Shown one piece after another: positions 32,001 through 39,785 of a stretch of 51,611 bases of DNA. The notes beneath the pieces were generated by a model that saw only the letters and a list, made by a program, of their open reading frames with translations, was not told the DNA's origin and ran no database searches. How positions within the stretch are numbered: the stretch's first letter is position 1; each line of letters opens with the position of its first letter. The stretch is from positions 1 to 51,611 of the forward strand of contig URVC01000028.1 in NCBI GenBank assembly GCA_900551245.1, written 5' to 3'. This DNA is from an uncultured bacterium. GTDB lineage: Bacteria; Verrucomicrobiota; Lentisphaeria; Victivallales; Victivallaceae. The translations under genes were made by a program, and so were the position numbers.

Positions 32001-33668
32001 AACTTCTTTGACCCGGAACGCCCCGCCTACACCCCGACCGCGGTGATGGAGGCGTATCGCAACATCTTTCAGCCGCTGCCGGAACTGGCAATCCGGCGGA
32101 GTCCGGAGCTGCTTGTCGAGGTGGTCCGCAACGGAAAGCCGGTTCCGCATGAAAACGTCTTTTCGACAAGTGAATCCGGCGGCCCGCAGGGCGTCCAGGC
32201 CGATGCGCAGGGGAGGGCATGGTTCTATTACGATCTCCCCGGCAGACAGACCATCTCCGTCACGGCGGAGGGCAAAACGCTGACTCATGAGGTGGAGCTT
32301 GTCTGCATTCCGCTCGGCAAACCGGGCTGGGAGTACCTGCCGAAACTGCGGTTCGACCTCGGAACCGGTTCGGCGGAATTCACCCCGGGCAACGTCGATC
32401 TTGGCGATACGGCGGCAGATGCGACCTCCCGCAATGAGACTCCCGCTTCCCTGCGTCGGCCGAAATCGGCCTTCGCCAAACTTGCGCCGGTCGGCCCCAC
32501 CGGATTCATCCGGCGCTGGCTGGTGCTCGGCCCGTTCCCCAACTACGGCAGCCGGGAAAAACGGTCCGCGCAGTGGATGAACACCGACTTTCTCGGCGGA
32601 GAGACAACAATTCATCCCTCCCTTGCCCTGCCGCCGCAACAGGTGGAATTCAAGCGCAATCCGGAGGCGTACTGGGAGCCCGGGCGGTTCACCATCCGCT
32701 GGGACTGGCTCACATCCGACAAAGATGTGGTCGATCTTTCCGGAGCCTTTCTGATCGACCACCCCGGGCTGGATGGAATCATTCAATACATTTTCGGGTA
32801 TGCCGCCTGCTATGTGAAAAGCGATTCCGACCGGGATGCCGTGCTGACGATCGGCAGCGATGACGGTTACAAGATCTTTCTCAACGGCGGAATGGTCGGC
32901 GCTTTGCAGGCCTACCGCGGCTGCAAACCGGATGAAAACCGCCATTCCGTCCGTCTGAAAAAGGGGTGGAACCGCCTGCTGGTGAAGATCGAACAGGAGA
33001 CCGGCGGCTACGCGTTCGCCCTCCGCTTCCTCGATTCCGGCGGCAAACCGCTTCTTCTGGAAACCAGCTTGACCCCGCCGGCCACGGGAACCGCTCTGCA
33101 GCGCGGAAAATTCCTGCGTGACTGGATGGTGATCGGCCCGTTCCCGAACGTGGGAGAACGGCCGAAATGTTCCGGATTCCGGCAGGATTTTCTCGGGGGA
33201 GAGGCGGCTGCCGTCCCGGAAGACCAGGAGATCCGAACCGAATTCCCCGCCTATGAAAAGGCCTATTACGAGGCGGGAACACTGGTCAATCGCTGGAAGC
33301 CCTGCCGTTCCTCCGGAGATCGGGTCGATCTCGGCAATGCGTTGCTGCGAAGTGATGTCCCGGGGCTGGATGTTTCGCCGCTGCAGTATGTTGCCGGATA
33401 CGCGGCCACGACGGTCGATGTTCCGGCGGCGGGGGAGTACACGCTGGAACTCTCCACCTTCAACGGCGTTCGCGTCTGGCTGAACGGAACGCTGCTTATC
33501 GACGATCACAATCACACCTTCAACCGGGATCCGAATTCGCCGGTTCTGCCGCCGTCGTTTCGAAAAACATTGAAACGGCGGGTCTCTCTGCGGCCGGGCG
33601 AAAACCGTCTGCTGGTGAAACTTGACGTCGATTACGGGCCGCTCGACTTTTCATTGAAATTCGATTGA
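29043..33668 (+). CDS. Very large secreted GH2-like glycoside hydrolase with two tandem C-terminal modules
   Basis: The protein has 1541 residues with a signal peptide (1-20). The N-terminal 370 residues are beta-rich then helical and unrecognised. From about 380 comes a GH2 build: sugar-binding jelly roll (LLNGVWQFSPGKADVLP, AWFRTSFKIPAEWNGAKLTL, EVFVNGRYAGSHYGGF), Ig-like domain, and a TIM barrel (KMFLNGKEFRLQGSS, NFLRYHRFNLQNWP). The likely acid/base is E808 in FFSLENETM and the likely nucleophile E877 in VVIGEFWNP. The tail has two related modules of about 200 residues starting at about 1150 and 1352, each opening with RxW[LM]V[LI]GPFPN and DFLGGE and ending in a lectin-like strand set. 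Last gene of the LacI operon. The substrate is unknown. Confidence 0.85.
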   Translation: MRFRFFAIPAVISLIVPLWANRPETGGFRPQLPLEESDYPVRLVPLRQGEARSFRLGAPAGRYHLMVKVKSSDRSGNEGDSMFGGYTYWMPRIAYRFLLGGKPLRPEISARMVRAIGRDKEENGIYTGWLYFPESVQVTPDSVLSVECAKPDGFITQIALLNEPQWRAEKLRMSNLFSTAPGKGFGNAWVAAVERPKRFYPVDSLRYFLRGLERLSQYREFGLDFAGFQRDGKALADRVAAFVRQKRVTLPKVVATGDKLAGEWENFRSRLFAALTENLVPAAVQNCTAADKLTAAANPNCHAGRETRFYADVARRYFRAVQEALNDKPEGEIQDFAPLTRIITNMDNGMRYLAKAREFAAKPQRTVEFPAFFVERDSALPAAEPNGVQPLLLNGVWQFSPGKADVLPTRWMPVPIPNDSPFVFYNMGNVSDEVFGKQAGAYWRAASIQNAWFRTSFKIPAEWNGAKLTLQFDEVMMYAEVFVNGRYAGSHYGGFIPFEIDVTKQAVPGKLNHLLVFVSSAKKVSMGPESSAMRYHKLRAHYLYPVPEMHAYALRISGDVNLLAKPLLRGEEHYVQTSLKQKKIIVRTTVVNDTAEEVEARLSVEVLDGSTSVAVLPEQTVTLAPGERKLVETEVAFPNPKLWGIGGAYGEPHNRYLLKSTVAAAGRSSTEFTPFAFREMTIEGRKMFLNGKEFRLQGSSPSLIERVTIRNNRHAELFLNRARREGHINFLRYHRFNLQNWPVTACDDAGIVSEGEGPWWELFAPTDINGESNYDDPVWLENSLEYYTKIMRKFRNAPSMLFFSLENETMNAANYRTVKKFRERAQAEAPHMILMNHSHSSALAPEAPVAVLHDYDLGVNRIREYCSLAEKPVVIGEFWNPEVSNALYNPQQARGAERLMKLWLERQVKSYYKAGVDGVMPYTFTGLGAIASKRDSRACGPWSEYYTAAPQKVFSRPVVWPSMSGSGGIRAEKLYLDNMTLRRGPVNFFDPERPAYTPTAVMEAYRNIFQPLPELAIRRSPELLVEVVRNGKPVPHENVFSTSESGGPQGVQADAQGRAWFYYDLPGRQTISVTAEGKTLTHEVELVCIPLGKPGWEYLPKLRFDLGTGSAEFTPGNVDLGDTAADATSRNETPASLRRPKSAFAKLAPVGPTGFIRRWLVLGPFPNYGSREKRSAQWMNTDFLGGETTIHPSLALPPQQVEFKRNPEAYWEPGRFTIRWDWLTSDKDVVDLSGAFLIDHPGLDGIIQYIFGYAACYVKSDSDRDAVLTIGSDDGYKIFLNGGMVGALQAYRGCKPDENRHSVRLKKGWNRLLVKIEQETGGYAFALRFLDSGGKPLLLETSLTPPATGTALQRGKFLRDWMVIGPFPNVGERPKCSGFRQDFLGGEAAAVPEDQEIRTEFPAYEKAYYEAGTLVNRWKPCRSSGDRVDLGNALLRSDVPGLDVSPLQYVAGYAATTVDVPAAGEYTLELSTFNGVRVWLNGTLLIDDHNHTFNRDPNSPVLPPSFRKTLKRRVSLRPGENRLLVKLDVDYGPLDFSLKFD

Positions 33669-33691
33669 GCCGCCGGGCAGGGAGGGCGGTT

Positions 33692-34552
33692 TCAGAAATC
33701 GGAACGCCCGGCGCTGAAGTCAAAAAGTTTTTCTGTGAGTTTGAGACGGTCGGCAAATTGATCGGGAGAACGCCGGTACGTGTTGGGCGTGACGCCGTGG
33801 AACTCCTTGAAGAGGCGAATGAAGTAGTTCGTGCTGCGAAATCCGCTTTCTCTGGCGACGTCGGAGATGTTGAAGTTGGGATTCAGCAGGGCGGCGCGCG
33901 CCTCCCGCATCCGCAGAGCGATCAGGAACCGGCGCGGCCCCATGCCGAACTGGCGCCGAAACAGCTGGTGGATCAAACTGACGCTGGCATTGCTCCTTCG
34001 GGCGATTTCCGTAATGGAGAGATCTTCTGCGTAGTGATGAAGCATCTCCGCCAGCGCCTGCCGGAGGGCCGGGTGCATGTCGATGCAGCGGGCGCGCGCG
34101 GCTTCCAGCCGTTCGATGCGCAGCCACGCTGCCGCGAGCAGATGGGAGGCCTCTTGAAACTCATGTTCCCGGCACAGCTCATAGATCTCGATGAGCCAGC
34201 GGGCGATGTGAGTCTCCTCCTGCAGCCGGATGCTCCGCAAGGTGAAGTCGGCCGTTCCGGAAAAATCTTCAAACACCGTGTAGTAGGTTTCGCAATCTGT
34301 GGAGTTGTCATATTGAATATGCCGCAATCCGGGGGGAAGGATGAGCAGCATATCGGGGACGTAATGAAAATGCTCACCGCTTTCCGCTCTGGTTTCGCAG
34401 CTGCCCCGGGTGAACAGGACCACTTCAGCGCCCCGGTGGGAGTGCATCGGCCGCGGAACGTTGTCCACAAATTCATAATGACCGGAGTGGGAGATCAGAA
34501 ATGAGACATCGGGGGAAGGTGATCCCTCCGGTTGTGGAAAGAGTACATCCAT
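33692..34552 (-). CDS. AraC family regulator with cupin-type sensor
   Basis: The protein has 286 residues. Residues about 10-110 form a cupin-like arm (PRPMHSHRGAEVVLFTRGSC, YVPDMLLILPPGLRHIQYDN). Residues about 185-275 form the AraC DNA-binding pair (LSITEIARRSNASVSLIHQL, NISDVARESGFRSTNYFIRL, FHGVTPNTYRR). It probably activates a sugar-use operon, either the nucleoside hydrolase gene it diverges from or the GH2-like operon it converges on (23-base gap). AAGGGGAAA precedes the ATG. The promoter holds a palindrome. Confidence 0.9.
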   Translation of the reverse strand: MDVLFPQPEGSPSPDVSFLISHSGHYEFVDNVPRPMHSHRGAEVVLFTRGSCETRAESGEHFHYVPDMLLILPPGLRHIQYDNSTDCETYYTVFEDFSGTADFTLRSIRLQEETHIARWLIEIYELCREHEFQEASHLLAAAWLRIERLEAARARCIDMHPALRQALAEMLHHYAEDLSITEIARRSNASVSLIHQLFRRQFGMGPRRFLIALRMREARAALLNPNFNISDVARESGFRSTNYFIRLFKEFHGVTPNTYRRSPDQFADRLKLTEKLFDFSAGRSDF

Positions 34553-34597
34553 GATGCGTTTCCCCTTTCAGGCTGTGTTCTGCAACTTTCGGAGGAG

Positions 34598-34626
34598 AAT
34601 ATACGTTAAAACGTTCTTTTTCTCAA
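34598..34626 (-). promoter_or_regulatory. Promoter of the AraC gene with palindrome in the spacer
   Basis: On the minus strand TTGAGA (34626-34621), a 17-base spacer and TATATT (34603-34598). The spacer contains ACGTTAAAACGT (34603-34614), a 5-2-5 palindrome, a likely operator. Confidence 0.6.
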
Positions 34627-34680
34627 TGGCAAAATGTTGATTTGTGCTGTTTTTTTGTGATTTTTTCTCATGAATTTCAA

Positions 34681-34709
34681 TTGTTTCCCGATGCAGTCGC
34701 CTGTATACT
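34681..34709 (+). promoter_or_regulatory. Promoter of the nucleoside hydrolase gene
   Basis: TTGTTT, a 17-base spacer and TATACT, 51 bases before the start at 34761. Confidence 0.55.
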
Positions 34710-34760
34710 ATACCCGGTCCGGCAGAAAACTGTTTAAAGAATTCGGAAGGGAATGAAGCG

Positions 34761-35738
34761 ATGATTGCGGGATGCGGAGAAGAGGTCCTTTGTGCGGCGG
34801 ACCGGCAGGCGCGGCTGATGTTGCGCGGCGTGAGGCCGGCGGAGGCCGTTCTGGATACGGATACTTTCAATGAGATGGATGATCAGTTCGCGCTGGTATT
34901 CGCTTTGCTTTCTCCGGAACTGCTTCACCTGCGGGCCGTAACCGCCGCGCCGTTTTTCAACGAACTCTCCTCCGGACCGGCCGACGGGATGGAAAAGAGT
35001 TATCAGGAGATCTGCCGCATCCTTGCGCTCACCGGAGCTCCGCAGTCGCTGGCGTACCGCGGCTCCGTCTCCTATCTGCCGGACAGAGACACACCGGTGG
35101 AGTCTCCCGCCGCCCGGCGCATTGTGGAACTTGCCCGCGAGGCGAAGCGGGCCGGGCGGGTCCTGCACATTCTGGCGATTGCCGCGTTGACCAATGTGGC
35201 GTCCGCCTTGCTGCTCGCACCGGAAATCGCGGAAAGTTGCGTGATCGTCTGGCTGGGCGGCAATCCGCCGGACTGGCCGGATTGCGGTGAATTCAACCTC
35301 AAGCAGGACATTGCCGCGGTGCAGGTGGTGTTTGACTCCGGAACTCCGCTGATCCATATTCCGTGTGTCCATGGCGCGGAAACGCTCCTTACGACACTGG
35401 CGGAACTGGAGGAGCATTGCGCCCCGTTCGGCAGAATCGGGGCCGGGTTGTACGAGGTGGCAAAACGTTTCATGAACCGGCAGGGGAGCCGGATTATCTG
35501 GGACATTTCAACCGTCGGGATTTTTGCCGCTCCGGAGGCGTACACCACGGAACTGCGACCGATTCTGAAACTCGGGGATGACGGGCGCTGGCGGCGGGAG
35601 CCGGGACGGCCGTTCTGCCGGTTTGTCTGCCGCATCAATCGCGATCCGGTGTTCCGCATTCTGTTCGAAAAGATTGCTGCGGCGGCTCTTGCTGATCACC
35701 AGGGCCGGTCCGGAGAAAAAGTTCATTTCCCGGCGTAA
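34761..35738 (+). CDS. Nucleoside hydrolase family protein
   Basis: The protein has 325 residues and is cytosolic. The calcium-binding Asp cluster is present as VLDTDTFNEMDDQFALVFAL (family DTDxxxDDAxAL), with a Glu-Met insertion-like variation in the middle. Further signs are LHLRAVTAAPFFNEL, HILAIAALTNVASALL, IVWLGGNPPDWPDCGEFNLK (family GGN...EFN) and a late DISTVGIFAAPEAY. The family splits ribonucleosides to base and ribose. Active-site variation (no clear second Asp-His pair seen) means the substrate may be another N-glycoside. GGAAGGGA precedes the ATG. It diverges from the AraC regulator. Confidence 0.85.
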   Translation: MIAGCGEEVLCAADRQARLMLRGVRPAEAVLDTDTFNEMDDQFALVFALLSPELLHLRAVTAAPFFNELSSGPADGMEKSYQEICRILALTGAPQSLAYRGSVSYLPDRDTPVESPAARRIVELAREAKRAGRVLHILAIAALTNVASALLLAPEIAESCVIVWLGGNPPDWPDCGEFNLKQDIAAVQVVFDSGTPLIHIPCVHGAETLLTTLAELEEHCAPFGRIGAGLYEVAKRFMNRQGSRIIWDISTVGIFAAPEAYTTELRPILKLGDDGRWRREPGRPFCRFVCRINRDPVFRILFEKIAAAALADHQGRSGEKVHFPA

Positions 35739-35806
35739 GATACGGCGTGGCAGGCCGGAAGGTCGGCAATTTTTGGGGGAGAAATAAAATTTGACCGCCC
35801 CTTCTG

Positions 35807-35834
35807 TTGCATTTGTTGAAAATAGAGGTATATT
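35807..35834 (+). promoter_or_regulatory. Promoter of the DUF4886 gene
   Basis: TTGCAT, a 16-base spacer and TATATT, 36 bases before the start at 35871. Confidence 0.5.
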
Positions 35835-35870
35835 GTTGGAACTTTTCACTGCAACAGAAAGGATTGCCGT

Positions 35871-36785
35871 ATGTTGAGACGATGGATGCTTGGGGCCGCG
35901 CTGCTGTGCTGTGCGGTCGGGGTGCGGGCGCAGGAACTGAAGGTGCTGACCATCGGGAACAGTTTCGCCGACAGCGTCTTCGAGTTTCTGCCGAAAATCG
36001 TGAAATCGGTGCCGGACTGCCAGCTGGTGCTGGAGCGGGCCAACATCGGCGGCTGCACGCTGGAACGCCATTGGCGCGAGGTGCTCAAGTCGGAAAAGGA
36101 TCCGGAGTACAAACCCTATTACGGCAAGTTCAATCTCCGCGAAAAACTCACTTCGAAGAAGTGGGATATCGTCACGCTCCAGCAGGCGAGCCACCAGAGT
36201 TTCCGGCCGGAGAGTTATCAGCCGTGGTTCAAGAATCTTTATGAGTATGTGCGCAAATATGCGCCGCAGGCGGAGATCGTCATTCAGATGACCTGGTCCT
36301 ACCGCCCCGACCACCCTGGATTCGGCAAGTGGTGCTGCAAGGACTACAAGGAGATGTATGAAAAGCTCTTCGCCAACTACGTCAAGACGGCGAAGGAGTT
36401 CAACTGCCGGATCATTCCCTCCGGATTCGCGGTGCAGATGGCGCGGGCGGAGCAGCCGGTGAAATTCCAGCAGAGTTACACGGCGGAGGATATCAGGAAA
36501 GCGGTCCGTCCGAACCGGCTCCCCGAGCCGCAGGGCGCCTTCATCGGCAACAACTACTGGCGCAAGGACAAAAAGGGGAACTGGAAGTTGAATGTCGATT
36601 ACATTCACCTCAATGAGCGCGGCCGGTATCTGCAGTCGTGCGTCTGGTTTGCCGAACTCTTCGGGCGCAAGACCTCCGAGATCAAATTCGTTCCGAAAGG
36701 GCTGAGCGCGGAAGAGGCACAGTTCCTCCGCTCCATTGCGCAGAAGGCGGTGGATGAGTTTCAGCAGGTCAATACTGAAAAATAA
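35871..36785 (+). CDS. Secreted DUF4886 protein (SGNH-hydrolase fold)
   Basis: The protein has 304 residues with a signal peptide (1-20, LGAALLCCAVGVRAQ). The SGNH esterase elements are there: LKVLTIGNSFADSVFEFLPK with the nucleophilic Ser, ERANIGGCTLERHW with the Gly and Asn-type oxyanion parts, WDIVTLQQASHQSF, and the late VDYIHLNERGRYLQS with the Asp-x-x-His dyad. DUF4886 proteins are common in polysaccharide-degrading gut bacteria and are thought to remove acyl groups from glycans. AAAGGA precedes the ATG, and a terminator follows, so it is a single-gene unit. Confidence 0.87.
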   Translation: MLRRWMLGAALLCCAVGVRAQELKVLTIGNSFADSVFEFLPKIVKSVPDCQLVLERANIGGCTLERHWREVLKSEKDPEYKPYYGKFNLREKLTSKKWDIVTLQQASHQSFRPESYQPWFKNLYEYVRKYAPQAEIVIQMTWSYRPDHPGFGKWCCKDYKEMYEKLFANYVKTAKEFNCRIIPSGFAVQMARAEQPVKFQQSYTAEDIRKAVRPNRLPEPQGAFIGNNYWRKDKKGNWKLNVDYIHLNERGRYLQSCVWFAELFGRKTSEIKFVPKGLSAEEAQFLRSIAQKAVDEFQQVNTEK

Positions 36786-36800
36786 CATCTTGCTTTCAAA

Positions 36801-36848
36801 AGAGGGGCCGGGTTCCTGATACGGGGGAGCGCGGCCCCCCTCTTTTTT
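36801..36848 (+). terminator. Intrinsic terminator of the DUF4886 gene
   Basis: AGAGGGGCCG pairs with CGGCCCCCCTCT (two bulged bases) around a 21-base loop, then TTTTTT. It lies 15 bases after the stop. Confidence 0.75.
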
Positions 36849-36921
36849 GTCTGGAAACGGGGGAGGGGCCGGTCGAACAGGCGAAGGGAGGAAACAGGGG
36901 GAGGAAAAATCTCTTCCGTAA

Positions 36922-36949
36922 TTGAAAACATCATCCGTTGTGCTATGTT
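36922..36949 (+). promoter_or_regulatory. Promoter of the heparinase-like gene
   Basis: TTGAAA, a 16-base spacer and TATGTT, 71 bases before the start at 37020. The in-frame start at 36945 lies within the -10 box and is thus unlikely. Confidence 0.55.
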
Positions 36950-37019
36950 AGACCAAAGACCGGATGGGCGGGACGCATCTTGTCAAAATGGACCACCTCC
37001 GGCAGGAAGGAGTTCCGGA

Positions 37020-38903
37020 ATGCTGAAAAATTTTATGACGCAGGAGGCGCTGGCCGGAGTGTTCCGGAAACAGCAGTTTCCGTTTCGGTTTCCGCCGGCC
37101 GCGAACCGGACCGCGTGGAGCAGAGAGGGCAGCAGGTTCCGGGAAGTGAGTTTCCCGCTCTACCTGAAGAAGGCGGAAGAGATTCTCGGAAAGGACTATG
37201 CCGAAATCTACCCGAGCCTGAAGGCCGGGGAGTTCTTCTCTTATGTCCGTACCGGGAACCGTCGCATTTTTGAGACTTCATATTTTACGCGGCGGAGCCA
37301 TCTGGCGCTTTTCTGTCTCGCGGAGGCGATGGAATACCGTCGCCGGTTTCTTCCCGCGGTGGTGGAGGGAATCTGGCAGTTGCTGTCCGAACCGGTCTGG
37401 TATCTGCCCGCACACGGGTATTACCGGGAAAATGACCCGATGCCCCGGTTTGATCTGCCGCGTACCGACCTCTTCTGTGCGGAAACCGGCGCAACCCTCG
37501 CGTGCGTGGTCCGGCTGCTGGAGAAGGAGCTGACAGCGGAATCGGCGGAATTGCTCACCTGGGTGCGGGAGTTCTGCATCGAACGGGTCATCGTGCCGGT
37601 CGAGGAGGAGCGTGTGCACGAATGGTGGCTGGATGGTCTCAACAACTGGGGGCCGTGGTGTGCCTCCAACGTCGCGCTGACCGCGTTCACGTTCCTGCGC
37701 GACCAGCCAGAACGGCTCGCCCGGCTGATCCTGAAACTGGCCGAATGTTGTGACTCTTTCTACAATCGCTACGCCGCCGACGGCGGCTGTGATGAGGGGC
37801 CCGGATATTTCATGGTGGCGGGAATCCGGCTCATGCTCTTCCTCGATCTGCTCAACACATACACCGGCGGCATTTGCAACTGGTTTTATACACAGGAGAA
37901 GTTTCGCAACATCGGCGATTACATCGCCAAAGTTCACCTGACCGGGCCGTGGTTTGCCTGCATGGCGGATTCTGCGGCGAAATTCGACCGGCTGAACGCC
38001 GGACTGCTGAACCATTTTGCCGAACTTTCCGGCAGTGCGCGTCTGAAATCGTTTGCCGCGGAGGCCGCTTTCGGATTTCAGCCGCGGGAAACCGGCGGGA
38101 TTCCGGACCGATTTTCCGAAAAGGGAACGTTCCTTCATCTTGTTCTTCTGGATGAGCTTGCACAGATATTCTGGGCGCCTGATCCGGCGGCCCGGGGAAG
38201 TTTCCCGGGGGAGGGGCGGACGGTGCTGCCGGACCTTCAATTCTACCTTTTCCGGCAGAATCCGGAGAAGGAGGAAACCGGTTCGATTCTCTGCATCAAG
38301 GGAGGGCACAACAACGAAAATCACAACCACAACGACGTCGGTGAGTTTGAACTGTTCTTCGACGGGAAACCGGTAATCATCGATTGCGGCGCGACGGATT
38401 ATACAAAGTTCACATTTTCGGAGCGTCGTTATGAAAACCGTTTTCTGAACAGCTCCGGCCACAACGTTCCGGCATTCAACGGAGTACTGCAGGCGCCGGG
38501 GGCGGAATTCGCCGCCGGGCATCGGGAGCTGCTGGCGGACGGGGTGGCCATCGACATCGCCGGGGCGTATCCGAAGGAGTGTGGCGTCACCTCCTGCGTG
38601 CGCCGGGCGGTTCTGACCGCGGAGGGCGTGGTATCGATTGAGGATACGGTGTCCGGCAAAGGAACGATTTCCGTGGAGCTTCCGCTGTACTGTGCGGTGA
38701 AACCGGAACTCACTCCGGCGGGGATCGAAATCAGCGGGATGAGGTTGAAACTTCGCGGCATCGAACTGGAACGTCTGGAGGAGATTCCGCTGGAAGATGT
38801 GCGGATGAAACTCTCCTGGGGCGACCGGCTCTGGTGCATTCACTTGCAAACGACGATCGAGAAATCGGGAACCTGCCGCCTGGAATTCCAGCCGGTCAGT
38901 TGA
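37020..38903 (+). CDS. Heparinase II/III-like polysaccharide lyase without signal peptide
   Basis: The protein has 627 residues, starting at ATG 37020 (MLKNFMTQEAL) with AAGGAG eight bases upstream. The first 370 residues form the helical toroid (HEWWLDGLNNWGPWCASNVA, RYAADGGCDEGPGYFMVAGI). The C-terminal half is the beta-sandwich with the family core KGGHNNENHNHNDVGEFELF, FDGKPVIIDCGATDY and RRYENRFLNSSGHNVPAFNG. The Asn, His and Tyr residues of these stretches are the usual catalytic and metal sites. Such lyases split uronic-acid-containing glycans by beta-elimination. No signal peptide is seen, so it may finish imported oligosaccharides in the cytosol. Converges on the aldolase gene. Confidence 0.88.
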   Translation: MLKNFMTQEALAGVFRKQQFPFRFPPAANRTAWSREGSRFREVSFPLYLKKAEEILGKDYAEIYPSLKAGEFFSYVRTGNRRIFETSYFTRRSHLALFCLAEAMEYRRRFLPAVVEGIWQLLSEPVWYLPAHGYYRENDPMPRFDLPRTDLFCAETGATLACVVRLLEKELTAESAELLTWVREFCIERVIVPVEEERVHEWWLDGLNNWGPWCASNVALTAFTFLRDQPERLARLILKLAECCDSFYNRYAADGGCDEGPGYFMVAGIRLMLFLDLLNTYTGGICNWFYTQEKFRNIGDYIAKVHLTGPWFACMADSAAKFDRLNAGLLNHFAELSGSARLKSFAAEAAFGFQPRETGGIPDRFSEKGTFLHLVLLDELAQIFWAPDPAARGSFPGEGRTVLPDLQFYLFRQNPEKEETGSILCIKGGHNNENHNHNDVGEFELFFDGKPVIIDCGATDYTKFTFSERRYENRFLNSSGHNVPAFNGVLQAPGAEFAAGHRELLADGVAIDIAGAYPKECGVTSCVRRAVLTAEGVVSIEDTVSGKGTISVELPLYCAVKPELTPAGIEISGMRLKLRGIELERLEEIPLEDVRMKLSWGDRLWCIHLQTTIEKSGTCRLEFQPVS

Positions 38904-38914
38904 TTTTGCAGAAA

Positions 38915-38946
38915 AATGCCTCTTCTCCGGTTGAAAAGGAGGCATT
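38915..38946 (-). terminator. Terminator of the aldolase gene
   Basis: AATGCCTC pairs with GAGGCATT around a 16-base loop. On the minus strand TTTTTCTGC follows. It sits 33 bases after the aldolase stop. Confidence 0.65.
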
Positions 38947-38978
38947 GCTGACGGAATCGTCCGAATTACCGGTCATCT

Positions 38979-39779
38979 TTACTTTTCTGTGTCGATGTTG
39001 CGTGTGAGATTTTTCATCGTCCGGGCAAGCAGTTCCCGGCAGTAGGCGCCGAGACCGACTACGTCGGAACCTAAATTGATGAAACGGAACCCTTCCGCAA
39101 TCAATTCCGCCGCATTGTCCGGACCACCGACGGTACCGGCGAATTTTCCGGCCCGCAGCGCGGCTTCGGCGACCTTGCGCCGCGCTGCCGCGATGTCCGG
39201 ATGATCAAACTCTCCCGGGAGGCCGATCGACTGACTGAAGTCGCCGGGGCCGAAGAAGATGATGTCGATTCCGGGCACCGCACAGATCTCGTCAAGCTCC
39301 TCCAGCGCTTCGACATCTTCGATCTGAATGAGAACGAAACGGTTGTGGTTGACGAACCGGAGGTATTCCTGAAAATCCATGTTGCAGTAGGCCCCGTCGC
39401 GGTTGCCGCCGTCGATCGCCCGGCGACCGAGCGGATGGAAGCGGACACTTCGCACAATGGTGCGGGCATCTTCTGCGGACATCACGTGCGGCACCATGAT
39501 TCCGGCGGCATCCAGTTCGAGCGGTTTGACCAGGTCGCTGTAGGAGCCGCGCGGAACGCGAACCAGCAGGTCCGCACCGAGACATCCTGCGGCGAGAATC
39601 TGGCTCTCCAGCACCGAATAGTCGTTGGCAACATGCTCTTCACAGACCCAGAGGCAGGAGAAGCCGTTCATGGCGGCGATTTCCAGCGCCCGGGGGCAGG
39701 AGAGGTTACTTTTGAAACTGAAGACGGTTTCTCCGTTCCTCAGTTTTTCCAGCGTTACACTTTTTCGCGGGGTGAACAT
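38979..39779 (-). CDS. HpcH/HpaI family aldolase (2-keto-3-deoxy sugar acid type)
   Basis: The protein has 266 residues. The family order is visible: CLWVCEEHVANDY with the catalytic His (RhmA/HpcH form D-x-E-H), DLLVRVPRGSY, AAGIMVPHVMSAEDARTIVR, HPLGRRAI, LIQIEDVEALEELDEICAVP with the metal-binding Glu, and IIFFGPGDFSQSIG with the metal-binding Asp. Members split 2-keto-3-deoxy acids to pyruvate and an aldehyde. Being next to a FadR-type regulator and a rhamnosidase suggests 2-keto-3-deoxy-L-rhamnonate as substrate, but products of uronate lyases are an alternative. Six bases separate it from the regulator stop, so they form one operon. Confidence 0.85.
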   Translation of the reverse strand: MFTPRKSVTLEKLRNGETVFSFKSNLSCPRALEIAAMNGFSCLWVCEEHVANDYSVLESQILAAGCLGADLLVRVPRGSYSDLVKPLELDAAGIMVPHVMSAEDARTIVRSVRFHPLGRRAIDGGNRDGAYCNMDFQEYLRFVNHNRFVLIQIEDVEALEELDEICAVPGIDIIFFGPGDFSQSIGLPGEFDHPDIAAARRKVAEAALRAGKFAGTVGGPDNAAELIAEGFRFINLGSDVVGLGAYCRELLARTMKNLTRNIDTEK

Positions 39780-39785
39780 GACGGA

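Noticed and set aside
29562..33515. Open frame of 1317 codons on the minus strand opposite the GH2-like gene
   Set aside because: It mirrors the codon bias of the plus-strand gene in GC-rich DNA. It has no domain, no signal and no ribosome site, while the plus-strand protein has clear GH2 motifs.
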